Assembly (NCBI RefSeq): GCF_028747205.1
Contig: NZ_CP112880.1
Coordinates: 5,766,001 to 5,830,000, forward strand
Reading direction: 5' to 3'
DNA from: Streptomyces sp. CA-278952
GTDB lineage: Bacteria; Actinomycetota; Actinomycetes; Streptomycetales; Streptomycetaceae
Length of the DNA stretch: 64,000 nucleotides
In this document: piece by piece, positions 44,875-53,652 of the stretch
Layout: each line of letters begins with the position of its first letter
Position numbering within the stretch: the first letter of the stretch is position 1
Notes under the pieces: model-generated
What the model saw: only the letters and a program-made list of their open reading frames with translations
What the model was told of the DNA's origin: nothing
Databases searched by the model: none
Made by a program: the position numbers and the translations under genes

Positions 44875-45369
44875 GTGACGACACGTGGAGTCCTGTACGT
44901 TCACTCCGCACCGCGCGCGCTCTGCCCACATGTCGAGTGGGCAGTGGCGGGCGTCCTCGGTGTGCGGGTCCAGCTGGACTGGATCAGACAGCCGGCCTCG
45001 CCCGGCACCTGGCGGTCCGAATTTTCCTGGAAGGGCCGCGCCGGCACCGCCTCGCAGCTCGCCTCCGCCCTGCGCGGCTGGGACCTGCTGCGCTTCGAGG
45101 TGACCGCCGAGCCGTGCCCCACCGCCGAGGGCGAGCGCTACAGCTCCACCCCCGGCCTGGGCATCTTCCACGCCGTCACCGGCATGCACGGCGACATCCT
45201 GATCCCCGAGGACCGGCTGCGGGCCGCGCTGGCCCGATCGGTGCGGGGCGAGAGTGACCTGGAGACCGAGATCGCCGCCCTGCTCGGCAAGCCGTGGGAC
45301 GACGAGCTGGAGTCCTTCCGGCACGCGGGCGAGGGAGCCCCGGTCCGCTGGCTCCACCAGGTCGTCTAG
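44875..45369 (+). CDS. DUF3145 family protein
   Basis: The protein has 164 residues from GTG 44875 with GGGAGG upstream. It opens TTRGVLYVHSAPRALCPHVE, followed by VQLDWIRQPASPGTWRSEFS and a C-terminal part rich in acidic residues. The family is confined to actinobacteria, where it lies next to fabF, as here (convergent, about 165 bp apart). No catalytic motif is known. A link to fatty-acid synthesis is suggested only by location. Confidence 0.9.
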   Translation: MTTRGVLYVHSAPRALCPHVEWAVAGVLGVRVQLDWIRQPASPGTWRSEFSWKGRAGTASQLASALRGWDLLRFEVTAEPCPTAEGERYSSTPGLGIFHAVTGMHGDILIPEDRLRAALARSVRGESDLETEIAALLGKPWDDELESFRHAGEGAPVRWLHQVV

Positions 45370-45430
45370 CCGCCGGGGCGCGAAATCAAGCCCCTCCGGT
45401 GCTCCTGACCTTGCGGTGACCGGCGCGAAA

Positions 45431-45473
45431 TCCCCTCCGGCGATTGAGGAGCGGGGTCCGGGGCGGAGCCCCG
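45431..45473. repeat. Streptomyces dispersed repeat-like element
   Basis: The stretch with TCCGGCGATTGAGGAG, then GGGGTCCGGGGCGGAGCCCC, matches a short sequence I recall at many gene ends in streptomycete genomes. A partial head copy (GCGAAATCAAGCCCCTCCGG) lies just before. It is between convergent genes. Confidence 0.6.
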
Positions 45474-45483
45474 AAAGAACGAC

Positions 45484-45519
45484 GAAGCCCGCCTCCCGGA
45501 CGAACGGGAAGCGGGCTTC
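45484..45519 (-). terminator. Terminator of the fab operon
   Basis: Arms GAAGCCCGC...GCGGGCTTC pair around a second CTCCCG/CGGGAA stem, 17 bp downstream of the fabF stop. It could also stop readthrough from DUF3145. Confidence 0.8.
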
Positions 45520-45535
45520 AGCCGTAAAGGCAGGC

Positions 45536-46798
45536 TCAGACGGACCGGAACGCCAGCACCACGTTGTGCCCACCGAATCCGAACGAGTTGTTGATCGCCG
45601 CGATCGGCCCCTCGGGCAGCACTCGCGGCTCACCGCGCACGATGTCCGCGTCGATCGCCTCGTCGAGCTCGTCGATGTTGATGGTCGGCGGAGCGATGCG
45701 GTGGTGCAGCGCCAGAACCGTCGCCACCGTCTCGATGCCGCCCGCACCACCCAGCAGGTGACCCGTCATCGACTTCGTCGCGGAGATCGCGACATGGTCG
45801 AGGTCGTCGCCCAGCACCTTGCGCAGCGCCTTGATCTCGGCGAGGTCGCCCTGCGGCGTCGACGTGGCGTGCGCGTTGAGGTGGACCACCTCGGACGGCT
45901 TGAGGTCGCTGGAGTCCAGCAGGTTCTGCATCGCGGCGGCGATGCCCCGCCCGGTGGGCTCGGGCTGCGCGATGTGGTGGGCGTCGGCCGACAGACCCTG
46001 GCCCAGCACCTCGCAGTAGACCCGCGCGCCCCGCTCGGCGGCGTGCTCGGCGGACTCCAGGACGACGACGCCCGCACCCTCGCCGAGGACGAAGCCGTCC
46101 CGGCCGGTGTCGTACGGGCGCGAGGCCGTCTCGGGCTCGTCGTTGTTCTTGGACATCGCCATCATGTTGGCGAACGCGGCGATCGGCAGCGGGTGGATCG
46201 CCGCCTCGGTGCCACCGGCGACGACCACGTCGGCACGGCCCGTACGGATCATCTCGACGGCGTACCCGATCGCCTCCGCGCCCGAGGCGCAGGCGGAGAC
46301 GGGCGTGTGTACACCGGCCTGGGCGTTGACCTCCAGGCCGACGTTGGCCGCGGGGCCGTTGGGCATGAGCATGGGAACGGTGTGCGGGGAGACACGGCGT
46401 ACGCCCTTCTCCTTCAGCACGTCGTACTGGTCGAGCAGGGTGGTCACGCCGCCGATGCCGGAGGCGATGACCGAGCCCAGGCGCTCGGGGGCGATGCTCT
46501 CGTCCTCGCCCGCCTTGGCGGTGAAGCCCGCGTCCGCCCAGGCCTCGCGGGCCGCGATCAGCGCGAACTGCGCCGAGCGGTCCAGCTTGCGGGCCAGCGG
46601 GCGGGGGAGTACGTCGGCCGGGTCGACGGCCGCGAGGGCGGCGATCCGGACGGGCAGTTCGGCGAAGCGCTCGCCTTCGAGAGGCTTGACGCCGGACCGG
46701 CCGGCCATCAGACCTTCCCAGGTCGATGCGGAGTCGCCACCCAGCGGAGTGGTTGCGCCGATACCGGTGACGACCACGGTGCGATTGGTCGAGTTCAC
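45536..46798 (-). CDS. fabF: 3-oxoacyl-ACP synthase II
   Basis: The protein has 420 residues from GTG 46798. The Cys-His-His triad is in TPVSACASGAEAIGYAVEMI, NAHATSTPQGDLAEIKALR and SMTGHLLGGAGGIETVATVL, with the end FGFGGHNVVLAF. It elongates acyl-ACP with malonyl-ACP in type II fatty-acid synthesis. It is the last gene of fabD-fabH-acpP-fabF, 76 bp after acpP. Confidence 0.97.
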   Translation of the reverse strand: MNSTNRTVVVTGIGATTPLGGDSASTWEGLMAGRSGVKPLEGERFAELPVRIAALAAVDPADVLPRPLARKLDRSAQFALIAAREAWADAGFTAKAGEDESIAPERLGSVIASGIGGVTTLLDQYDVLKEKGVRRVSPHTVPMLMPNGPAANVGLEVNAQAGVHTPVSACASGAEAIGYAVEMIRTGRADVVVAGGTEAAIHPLPIAAFANMMAMSKNNDEPETASRPYDTGRDGFVLGEGAGVVVLESAEHAAERGARVYCEVLGQGLSADAHHIAQPEPTGRGIAAAMQNLLDSSDLKPSEVVHLNAHATSTPQGDLAEIKALRKVLGDDLDHVAISATKSMTGHLLGGAGGIETVATVLALHHRIAPPTINIDELDEAIDADIVRGEPRVLPEGPIAAINNSFGFGGHNVVLAFRSV

Positions 46799-46874
46799 TG
46801 GAAAATCTTCTCCACGTGTAGAGGGTCGTGAATCAGCGGCGCCACCGCCGGGTGGCGACACAGCCGGGCTGGGA

Positions 46875-47123
46875 TCAGCCCTGGTGCTTCAGGATGTAGC
46901 CGGCGGCGTCGCCGACCGTCTTGAGGTCCTTGACGTCCTCGTCGGGGATCTTGACGTCGAAGCGCTCCTCGGCGGCGACGACGACCTCGACCATGGACAG
47001 CGAGTCGACGTCCAGGTCGTCGGTGAAGGACTTGTCCAGCTGGACGTCCTCGACCGGGATACCGGCGATCTCGTTGACGATCTCGGCGAGACCCTTGACG
47101 ATCTCTTCCTGCGTGGCGGCCAT
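46875..47123 (-). CDS. acpP: Acyl carrier protein
   Basis: The protein has 82 residues. The phosphopantetheine site is DDLDVDSLSMVEVVVAAEER, with Ser in DSL and the acidic helix II. It carries growing acyl chains for FabH/FabF. ATG 47123 follows GAAGGAG. It lies in the fab operon, where ACP normally separates fabH and fabF in streptomycetes. Confidence 0.97.
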   Translation of the reverse strand: MAATQEEIVKGLAEIVNEIAGIPVEDVQLDKSFTDDLDVDSLSMVEVVVAAEERFDVKIPDEDVKDLKTVGDAAGYILKHQG

Positions 47124-47186
47124 CTTGGCGCTCCTTCGGTGGGTTTCTTCGGGGTTCGTGCATACGGACCAGAAGGTCCGGTGTGC

Positions 47187-48218
47187 CTAGGGGAGGGTAA
47201 CGACCGTCGCGGCGTAGACGAGACCCGCCCCGAAGCCGATGACGAGCGCGGTGTCGCCGCTCTTCGCCTGACCGGTCGCCAGGAGCCGCTCCATCGCGAG
47301 CGGAATCGAGGCGGCGGACGTGTTGCCGGTGGACTCGATGTCACGGGCGACCGTGACGTGCTCCGGCAGCTTCAGGGTCTTCACCATCGAGTCGATGATC
47401 CGCATGTTGGCCTGGTGCGGAATGAAGACGTCCAGGTCCTCCGGGGCGATGCCGGCCGCGTCCAGGGCCTGCTGGGCGACCTTCGCCATCTCGAAGACGG
47501 CCCAGCGGAAGACCGCCTGGCCCTCCTGTGTGATGGCCGGGAACTTGATCTCGCCCTTCGAGTCGAGCGGCAGCTTGGAGACGTCACCGATGTGCAGGTC
47601 GTTCCAGGCCACGGTCTGCTTGATGGTCTCGGACTTGTCGCCCTCGGAGCCCCACACGGTCGGGCCGATGGCCGGTTCCTGGGAGGGGCCGACGACGACC
47701 GCGCCCGCGCCGTCACCGAACAGGAAGGCCGTCGCGCGGTCCTCCAGGTCGGTCAGATCGCTGAGCCGCTCCACGCCGATCACGAGGACGTACTCCGCGG
47801 AGCCCTCGACGATCATGCCCTTGGCGAGGGTGAGGCCGTAACCGAAGCCCGCGCAGCCGGCCGAGATGTCGAAGGCGGCGGGCTTGCCCGCGCCGATCTT
47901 GTGGGCGATCTCGGTGGCGACCGCAGGGGTCTGCTTGAAGTGCGAGACGGTCGAGACGACGACCGCGCCGATCTGCTCGGGATCGATGCCCGCGTCGGCG
48001 ATGGCCTTGCCGGACGCCTCGATCGACATCGCGGCCACGGTCTCCTCGTCGGAGGCCCAGTGGCGGGTGACGATGCCGGAGCGGGAGCGGATCCACTCGT
48101 CGGACGAGTCGATCGTCTCGAGGATCACCTCGTTCGGCACGACCCTGGTCGGACGGTAGCCGCCGACCCCGAGGATCCGTGCGTACGGGGCGCCCTTGCT
48201 GGGCTTGATCTTCGACAT
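47187..48218 (-). CDS. fabH: 3-oxoacyl-ACP synthase III
   Basis: The protein has 343 residues. The Cys-His-Asn triad is in AFDISAGCAGFGYGLTLAKG, DVFIPHQANMRIIDSMVKTL and IESTGNTSAASIPLAMERLL. FabH starts fatty-acid synthesis from acetyl, isobutyryl or similar CoA primers; in streptomycetes its primer choice gives branched fatty acids. ATG 48218 follows AAGGAG and starts 9 bp after the fabD stop, so the two are coupled. Confidence 0.97.
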   Translation of the reverse strand: MSKIKPSKGAPYARILGVGGYRPTRVVPNEVILETIDSSDEWIRSRSGIVTRHWASDEETVAAMSIEASGKAIADAGIDPEQIGAVVVSTVSHFKQTPAVATEIAHKIGAGKPAAFDISAGCAGFGYGLTLAKGMIVEGSAEYVLVIGVERLSDLTDLEDRATAFLFGDGAGAVVVGPSQEPAIGPTVWGSEGDKSETIKQTVAWNDLHIGDVSKLPLDSKGEIKFPAITQEGQAVFRWAVFEMAKVAQQALDAAGIAPEDLDVFIPHQANMRIIDSMVKTLKLPEHVTVARDIESTGNTSAASIPLAMERLLATGQAKSGDTALVIGFGAGLVYAATVVTLP

Positions 48219-48227
48219 GCTCGCTCC

Positions 48228-49142
48228 TTAGGCGCCTGCGTGCTCGGAAATGAGCGCGCGGGCCGTGTCGAGGTCGTCGGGGGTCTTGAGCGCGAGCGTC
48301 TTCACACCGGGCAGCGCGCGCTTGGCGAGCCCGGTCAGCGTGCCGCCGGGGCACAGCTCGACGAGTGCGGTGACGCCCAGCGACTGGAAGGTCTCCATGC
48401 ACCGGTCCCAGCGGACCGGGTTGGCGACCTGCCCGACCAGCCGGGCGATGACCTCGGTGCCGGTGGCCACGGTGTGGCCGTCGGCGTTGGAAACGTAGCG
48501 CACGGCCGGGTCGGAGACCGTGAGGTCGCCGACCGCCGCGCGCAGCTTCTCCACGGCCGGGGCCATGTGGTGCGTGTGGAACGCGCCGGCCACCTTCAGC
48601 GCGACGACCCGGCGCACGCCCTCGGGCTTGTCGGCCTCCAGGGCCGCGATCTGGGCGGCGGTGCCCGCGGCGACGATCTGGCCGCCGCCGTTGACGTTGG
48701 CCGCGGTCAGGCCGAGCTTCTCCAGGTGCGGGACCGTCACGTCGGGGTCGCCGCCGAGGAGGGCCGCCATGCCGGTCTCGGTGGCCGCGGCGGCCTCGGC
48801 CATGCCGAGCCCCCGGGTGCGGACGAAGCGCAGCGCGGCCTCGTCGTCGATGACGCCCGCGAGCGCGGCGGCGGTGATCTCACCGACGCTGTGGCCCGCG
48901 ACGACGGACGGCGAGGCGTCCAGGGCGGCTGCCGAGAGCAGTCCGGCGGCGACCAGGAGCGGCTGGGCCACGGCGGTGTCGCGGATCTCGTCCGCGTCGG
49001 CGCGCGTGCCGTAGTGGGCAAGGTCGAGCCCGATGGCGTCGGACCAGGCAGCGATGCGGTCGGCGGCACCGGGGAGGTCGAGCCAGGGGGTCAGGAAGCC
49101 GGGCGTCTGAGCGCCTTGGCCGGGAGCGACGAGTACGAGCAC
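48228..49142 (-). CDS. fabD: Malonyl-CoA:ACP transacylase
   Basis: The protein has 304 residues. The catalytic Ser is in SVVAGHSVGEITAAALAGVI, the His in GAFHTHHMAPAVEKLRAAV, and the start VLVLVAPGQGAQTPGFLTPW matches the family. It loads malonyl groups onto ACP and may also feed polyketide synthases. GTG 49142 aligns with the family start as I know it; GTG 49148 is an alternative. It is the first gene of the fab operon, with the activator gene 89 bp upstream on the same strand. Confidence 0.95.
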   Translation of the reverse strand: MLVLVAPGQGAQTPGFLTPWLDLPGAADRIAAWSDAIGLDLAHYGTRADADEIRDTAVAQPLLVAAGLLSAAALDASPSVVAGHSVGEITAAALAGVIDDEAALRFVRTRGLGMAEAAAATETGMAALLGGDPDVTVPHLEKLGLTAANVNGGGQIVAAGTAAQIAALEADKPEGVRRVVALKVAGAFHTHHMAPAVEKLRAAVGDLTVSDPAVRYVSNADGHTVATGTEVIARLVGQVANPVRWDRCMETFQSLGVTALVELCPGGTLTGLAKRALPGVKTLALKTPDDLDTARALISEHAGA

Positions 49143-49231
49143 CCTCACACTCTCTCTTGTGAACGGCCCCGCACGCCCGTGGGGACAGGGACGAAGAACC
49201 GTCGGGGGAATTGTTGAAGTCCGACAAAAGT

Positions 49232-50431
49232 CTAGGACTGAGGATCCGCTGCGGCCAAGCGTCCCAGGATCAGGGCGATCCTCAGCGTGAACGCGGAGCG
49301 CACATCGGAAGGGGACCATCCGGTGACGTCGGTCACACGTCGCAGCCGGTAGCGCACGGTGTTGGGGTGCACGAAAAGCATCCGGGCGGCGCCTTCGAGA
49401 CTGCTCGCCTGTTCCAGATAGACGCTCAGCGTTTCCAGCAGCGCCGAACCGGCCTCTTCCAGCGGTCTGTAGATCTCCTCCACCAACTGGTCCCGCGCGG
49501 CCGGGTCTCCGGCCATCGCCCGCTCCGGGAGGAGATCGTCCGCCAGGACCGGCCGGGGTGCGTCCTGCCACGCCAGGCAGGCCTTCAGCCCGGCCGCCGC
49601 TGCCTGCGCGGACCGGGTCGCCGCCAGCAGGTCCGGCACCACAGGACCCGCGACGACCGGCCCGGCGGCGTACGGGCCGATCAGGCCCTTCGCGACCTGG
49701 AGCGGGTTGTCGCTGCCGCCGGCGATGACGACGAGACGGTTGCCCAGGACGCCGGTGAGGACCTGGAGCTTGGCGTGCCGGGCGGCGCGCCGGATCGCCT
49801 CCACGGTCAGCTCGCTGTCCCCGTCGGGCGCGGTGCCGAGGATCACGCACACGTGCTCGGGCGAGTTCCAGCCGAGCGCGGCGGCCCGGGAGACGGCCCC
49901 CTCGTCGGCCTCGCCGGAGAGCACCGCGTTCACCACGAGGGATTCCAGCCGGGCGTCCCAGGCGCCCCGGGCCTCGGCGGCCTGGGCGTAGACCTGGGCG
50001 GTGGCGAAGGCGATCTCGCGCGCGTAGACGAGGAGCGCCTCCCGCAGCAGCGACTCGTCGCCCGGGGCGGCCACCTCCTCGATCGCGGTCTCCATGACCT
50101 CGATCGTGGTGCGCACCATCTCCACGGTCTGCCGCAGGGTGATGGCCCGGGTCAGTTCGCGCGGCGCGGTGCCGAACACATCGGTCGAGATGGCCTGCGG
50201 GGTCTCGGGATGCCGGAACCACTCGGTGAACGCGGCGATGCCGGCCTGGGCGACCAGACCGATCCAGGACCGGTTCTCCGGAGGCATCGCCCGGTACCAC
50301 GGCAGCGATTCGTCCATGCGGGCAATCGCGTTCGCGGCCAGCCGGCCGGAGGACTGCTCCAGCCGTTTCAGGGTCGCGGCGTGCAGGTGGGCGTCGTGGG
50401 CGGGGGGCAGCTCAGGATCGGGTCGGGGCAC
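49232..50431 (-). CDS. fasR: PucR-family activator of fatty-acid synthesis (FasR-like)
   Basis: The protein has 399 residues. The C-terminal PucR-type HTH is LEQASSLEGAARMLFVHPNT followed by VRYRLRRVTDVTGWSPSDVR. A GGDEF-like/CdaR middle domain and a helical N-terminus (ANAIARMDESLPWYRAMPPE) come before. In S. coelicolor the orthologue upstream of fabD activates the fab operon. The same layout here supports that function. The 89-bp gap to fabD contains TTGT/ACAA arms that may be part of its site. Confidence 0.93.
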   Translation of the reverse strand: MPRPDPELPPAHDAHLHAATLKRLEQSSGRLAANAIARMDESLPWYRAMPPENRSWIGLVAQAGIAAFTEWFRHPETPQAISTDVFGTAPRELTRAITLRQTVEMVRTTIEVMETAIEEVAAPGDESLLREALLVYAREIAFATAQVYAQAAEARGAWDARLESLVVNAVLSGEADEGAVSRAAALGWNSPEHVCVILGTAPDGDSELTVEAIRRAARHAKLQVLTGVLGNRLVVIAGGSDNPLQVAKGLIGPYAAGPVVAGPVVPDLLAATRSAQAAAAGLKACLAWQDAPRPVLADDLLPERAMAGDPAARDQLVEEIYRPLEEAGSALLETLSVYLEQASSLEGAARMLFVHPNTVRYRLRRVTDVTGWSPSDVRSAFTLRIALILGRLAAADPQS

Positions 50432-50582
50432 GAGGACAAGACTGCCTTATCGGGCCGGAGGATCGGTGGGCCGGGGCGACGGTGCCCCGTACCGGCGGGT
50501 AGACGAACACCTGACGCAACCATTCCGCTCCGGCGGTCCTGCGGCGGCCCTGTGGCGGGCGCGACCGGGCTACCGTGGCCGG

Positions 50583-51239
50583 GTGATTTCCGTGCACCGG
50601 TCCGATGACCGCTACCGGGGCGGGGACGAGGCCGCCGGGATCGTCACCCGGCACGCCCTCTCCTTCGGTCCCCACTACGACCCCGACAACCTCCGCTTCG
50701 GCCCGATCCTGGCCTGCAACGAGGAGCACCTCGCCCCGGGCGCGGGCTTCGAGGAGCACCCGCACAGCCATACGGAGATCGTCACCTGGGTCGTCGAGGG
50801 CGAGCTGACCCACCGAGACTCGGCCGGCCACTCCACCGTCGTCCGCGCCGGGGACGTGGCCCACCTGAGCGCCGCCTCCGGGGTCCGCCACGTCGAACGC
50901 AACGACGGCACCGACCCGTTGACCTTCCTCCAGATGTGGCTGGCCCCCCTGGAGCCGGGCGGCGAGCCCTCGTACACGGTCGTCCCCGGCATCGCCGACT
51001 CCACCCCGTACGCCCTGCCCGGCGCGGGCGCGATGCTCCACACCCGCCGCCTGGCCTTGGGTGAGCGCGTGGCGGTCCCCGACGCGGTGCGCGCCTACGT
51101 CCACATGGTGCGCGGGCGGGTCGCCTTGGGCGACGAGGAGCTGGGCCCCGGCGACGCCGCCCGGATCACCGGCGCGGAGGGCCTGGAGGCGGTCGCGGTG
51201 GCGGGGGCGGAGCTGCTGGTGTGGGAGCTGGCGGGTTGA
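50583..51239 (+). CDS. Pirin-family bicupin protein
   Basis: The protein has 218 residues, starting at GTG 50583. The cupin metal site is GFEEHPHSHTEIVTWVVEGE followed by HRDSAGHSTVVRAGDVAHLS and SGVRHVERNDG, giving three His and one Glu. The second cupin is short. Pirins bind Fe, and some act as quercetin dioxygenases; the substrate is not shown. It is convergent with the DinB-like gene (4 bp apart). Confidence 0.9.
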   Translation: MISVHRSDDRYRGGDEAAGIVTRHALSFGPHYDPDNLRFGPILACNEEHLAPGAGFEEHPHSHTEIVTWVVEGELTHRDSAGHSTVVRAGDVAHLSAASGVRHVERNDGTDPLTFLQMWLAPLEPGGEPSYTVVPGIADSTPYALPGAGAMLHTRRLALGERVAVPDAVRAYVHMVRGRVALGDEELGPGDAARITGAEGLEAVAVAGAELLVWELAG

Positions 51240-51243
51240 GGCG

Positions 51244-51960
51244 TCAAGCGGGTCGGCGGGCCCGCCAGAGGTCGCGGAGCAGGGCGATCTCGGCCATGTG
51301 GTGGATGAATTCCAGGTTGGCCCCGGCCACGACGGAGATGTACGCGTCGTCGGGGTCGGAGCCGTACGGATACCGGGAGAAGCCGACCGAGTCGAGCTGC
51401 TCCTCGGTGACGTTGCCGAGGCTCGCGCGGTGGCGGTCGATCGTCTCCCAGAACCTGTCCAGCGCCAAGGAGGCGGAGGGCGTGAAGTCGACCAGGAGAT
51501 GCGGGTCCTGCCGCCGTTCGCCGAAGGTCCACTCCCACTGTCCCGCGAAGCAGGAGTGCAGATGCGCCAGCCGCCACGCGATGGTGGTGATCGGCACGAC
51601 GTCGGGCTCCGGCTCACCGGTGAACGCCAGGACCTCCTCGACCCGCTCGACGCTCACGCTCCAGTCCTCGGCGATCTTCGCCACGGACATCCCGTCCGCC
51701 GCTTGCCGCGCGACCTCCGCGTACTCGCTCGCCGGGATCTCCGGCGCCCCCTTCTCGATGACCCACGCGCCGGGCCCGTACGCCCGGGGCGTCACCGCGT
51801 CCTCCCGGCGTCGGATCGACCAGCTGCCGGGGGCCGGCTCCCACAGGTACTCCTCGTCCCCGAGGCCCTTCAACCTGACCTGAGCCATCTCCCGCGCCTG
51901 ATCGAACTGCTCGATCAGGATGCTCAGCCGGTCGGTCCGCGGATGATCCTGGCCGCTCAT
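51244..51960 (-). CDS. DinB-family (four-helix, metal-binding) protein
   Basis: The protein has 238 residues from ATG 51960. The DinB/YfiT fold is seen in RLSILIEQFDQAREMAQVRL, ITTIAWRLAHLHSCFAGQWE (the metal His) and ANLEFIHHMAEIALLRDLWR (the distal His pair), plus PAPGSWSIRRREDAVT. In actinobacteria such proteins are often mycothiol-dependent enzymes. Substrate unknown. Confidence 0.88.
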   Translation of the reverse strand: MSGQDHPRTDRLSILIEQFDQAREMAQVRLKGLGDEEYLWEPAPGSWSIRRREDAVTPRAYGPGAWVIEKGAPEIPASEYAEVARQAADGMSVAKIAEDWSVSVERVEEVLAFTGEPEPDVVPITTIAWRLAHLHSCFAGQWEWTFGERRQDPHLLVDFTPSASLALDRFWETIDRHRASLGNVTEEQLDSVGFSRYPYGSDPDDAYISVVAGANLEFIHHMAEIALLRDLWRARRPA

Positions 51961-52075
51961 ACGTGGCTCCCTCGTCGTCGCGCCGGGCGATCCACGGCGC
52001 ACGGGGGGAAGCTAACGGCTCACCTCCTGGGGCGCGACCCAATTCCCGAGCGGCCGCGGCCGGTCGGGAACAGGG

Positions 52076-52288
52076 TCAGGCCTCGGCCCGCTTCTCCCGC
52101 TCGTCCGCGATGCGGTCCAGCGCGCGCATCGCCTGGGAGTGCCCGCACATCCGCCGGCTCACCTGGCCGGTCGTGAACAGCGCGGTCCCCACGAGCGACA
52201 CGGGAGGCGACAGCCCCAGGACGAGCAACGCCTCGGGCCAGTCGCGTTCGTCCTCGCAGTAATCGCCCTTGCTGGATTCATCCGCCAT
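52076..52288 (-). CDS. Small single-helix membrane protein
   Basis: The protein has 70 residues from ATG 52288, opening MADESSKGDYCEDERDWPEA. It has one hydrophobic segment (LLVLGLSPPVSLVGTALFTT) and a polar, basic end. No ribosome site is strong. I do not recognise the family, and coding is supported mainly by composition. Confidence 0.5.
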   Translation of the reverse strand: MADESSKGDYCEDERDWPEALLVLGLSPPVSLVGTALFTTGQVSRRMCGHSQAMRALDRIADEREKRAEA

Positions 52289-52353
52289 GCGATCACAGGA
52301 ATACGACGTCGAACTCCGGCAGCAGTCCAAGCGCGCGCTGGGGCCGTTCCGTC

Positions 52354-52857
52354 TCACGGCAACGTGCGGGTGAGCCACACCACCTCGCCGTTCTCCTCCA
52401 CGGAGACGCGGTCCCGCACGAACGCGAGCTTCTCCAGGACGCGGAGCGACGCGGTGTTCCCTGTGGCGACGGTCGACCAGAGCCGTTTCCGCCCGGTCGC
52501 CGCGGCGGCTTCGAGCACCGCGCCGGCCGCCTCGGTGGCGTAGCCGTGCCCGTGGGCGCGCCGGCACAGCTCGTACGCGATCTCGGGCTCCTCCAGGGTG
52601 GAGCGGCCGATGATCAGCCCGCAGTACCCGATGAAGTCGCCCTCCTCGCGGCGCTGCATGGGCAGCAGGGCGATCCCCGTGGTCTCCGTCGCGGCGAGCA
52701 GCTCCCCTATGGACGTCCGGATGCGCTCGACGGGGGGCTTCCCCTTGCCGCGTTCGGCGAGGAGATCGCTGAACTCGGCGGCGTCCGCTTCGGCCCACGG
52801 CCGCAGAATCAGCCGCTCGGTCTCCAGGTGGCAGGGCATGGTCGCGTAGGCAGACAT
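52354..52857 (-). CDS. GNAT-family N-acetyltransferase (RimJ-like)
   Basis: The protein has 167 residues from ATG 52857. The fold is seen in HLETERLILRPWAEADAAEF, EEGDFIGYCGLIIGRSTLEE, the acetyl-CoA site YELCRRAHGHGYATEAAGAV and the late NTASLRVLEKLAFVRD. It resembles RimJ/RimL acetyltransferases that modify proteins or small amines. It is divergent from a cupin gene with an operator-containing gap of about 246 bp. Confidence 0.92.
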   Translation of the reverse strand: MSAYATMPCHLETERLILRPWAEADAAEFSDLLAERGKGKPPVERIRTSIGELLAATETTGIALLPMQRREEGDFIGYCGLIIGRSTLEEPEIAYELCRRAHGHGYATEAAGAVLEAAAATGRKRLWSTVATGNTASLRVLEKLAFVRDRVSVEENGEVVWLTRTLP

Positions 52858-53028
52858 GGGCCCACTCTGCCACTCGGTCCCGCCGGTCACCCGGGCCGGA
52901 GCGGCCTCGAGGGACGTCCTCGCTGTTGCCGGTCGTCATGCGGCGGCCGTGGTTCGGGCTGCCACGCTCCTGGGCGGGGCCACTGTCCAGGACACCTGGC
53001 GGATGATTTGCCGACACAGCAAACTTCG

Positions 53029-53070
53029 TTGCACTTCTCTGCGCGCAGAACCTAATTTGACGCCCAGTCA
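53029..53070 (+). promoter_or_regulatory. Cupin promoter with overlapping operator
   Basis: The -35 TTGCAC (53029-53034), 16-bp spacer and -10 TAATTT (53051-53056) are partly covered by the inverted repeat TTTGAC-N5-GTCAAA (53054-53070). The repeat overlaps the -10 and start point, as expected for a repressor site. Confidence 0.6.
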
Positions 53071-53103
53071 AACGGCTTCGACAGTAGGCAGGGAGACAGC
53101 ATC

Positions 53104-53499
53104 ATGGCTTTGAACAACCGCGTCCACCACGTCCGCGCCGGGGAACTGGACGGGAACACGGCCCTCAGCGGCGGCACGGTCGGGTCGGTGAACCTCTGGA
53201 TGGGGCGAGTGGAGAACGCGCCGTTGAGCGCGACGGACAACCACCACCACGGCGCGTCGGAGGCAGGCATCTACGTGGTCAGTGGCCACCCCGTCTTCGT
53301 CTTCCACGACGGTGACGAGGAGGTCAGGATCTCCGCCGCACCGGGCGACTTCCTCCTCGTCCCGCCGTTCGTCCCCCACCGCGAGGAGCACCCCGATCCG
53401 GACGAGCCCGTGGTCGTCGTGATTGCCCGCACCACCCAGGAACCGATCAAAGTCTCCGTGCCGGAGCTCTACCAGCTCACCGACGCAGGCCCGTCCTGA
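53104..53499 (+). CDS. Small cupin-domain protein
   Basis: The protein has 131 residues. The single cupin has the metal site NHHHGASEAGIYVVSGHPVF (His-rich with Glu), then APGDFLLVPPFVPHREEHPD. Such proteins bind a metal and act as dioxygenases, isomerases or sensors; the substrate is unknown. A perfect inverted repeat on its promoter suggests that it is repressed by an unlinked regulator. Confidence 0.88.
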   Translation: MALNNRVHHVRAGELDGNTALSGGTVGSVNLWMGRVENAPLSATDNHHHGASEAGIYVVSGHPVFVFHDGDEEVRISAAPGDFLLVPPFVPHREEHPDPDEPVVVVIARTTQEPIKVSVPELYQLTDAGPS

Positions 53500-53652
53500 C
53501 GGACGCGCTTGTCGAGGTGGCGTTCATGGCGTTTCGGCACCGAGCTCGTTGAGCTCTGCCAGGGAGGGCTGCGCCGAGTGTGAGAAGTCGGCGATCTGTC
53601 TGGCCGTCCGTCCGTCCGTCCGTGAAGGACACCGGGCGGCCGGCCGGACGGT

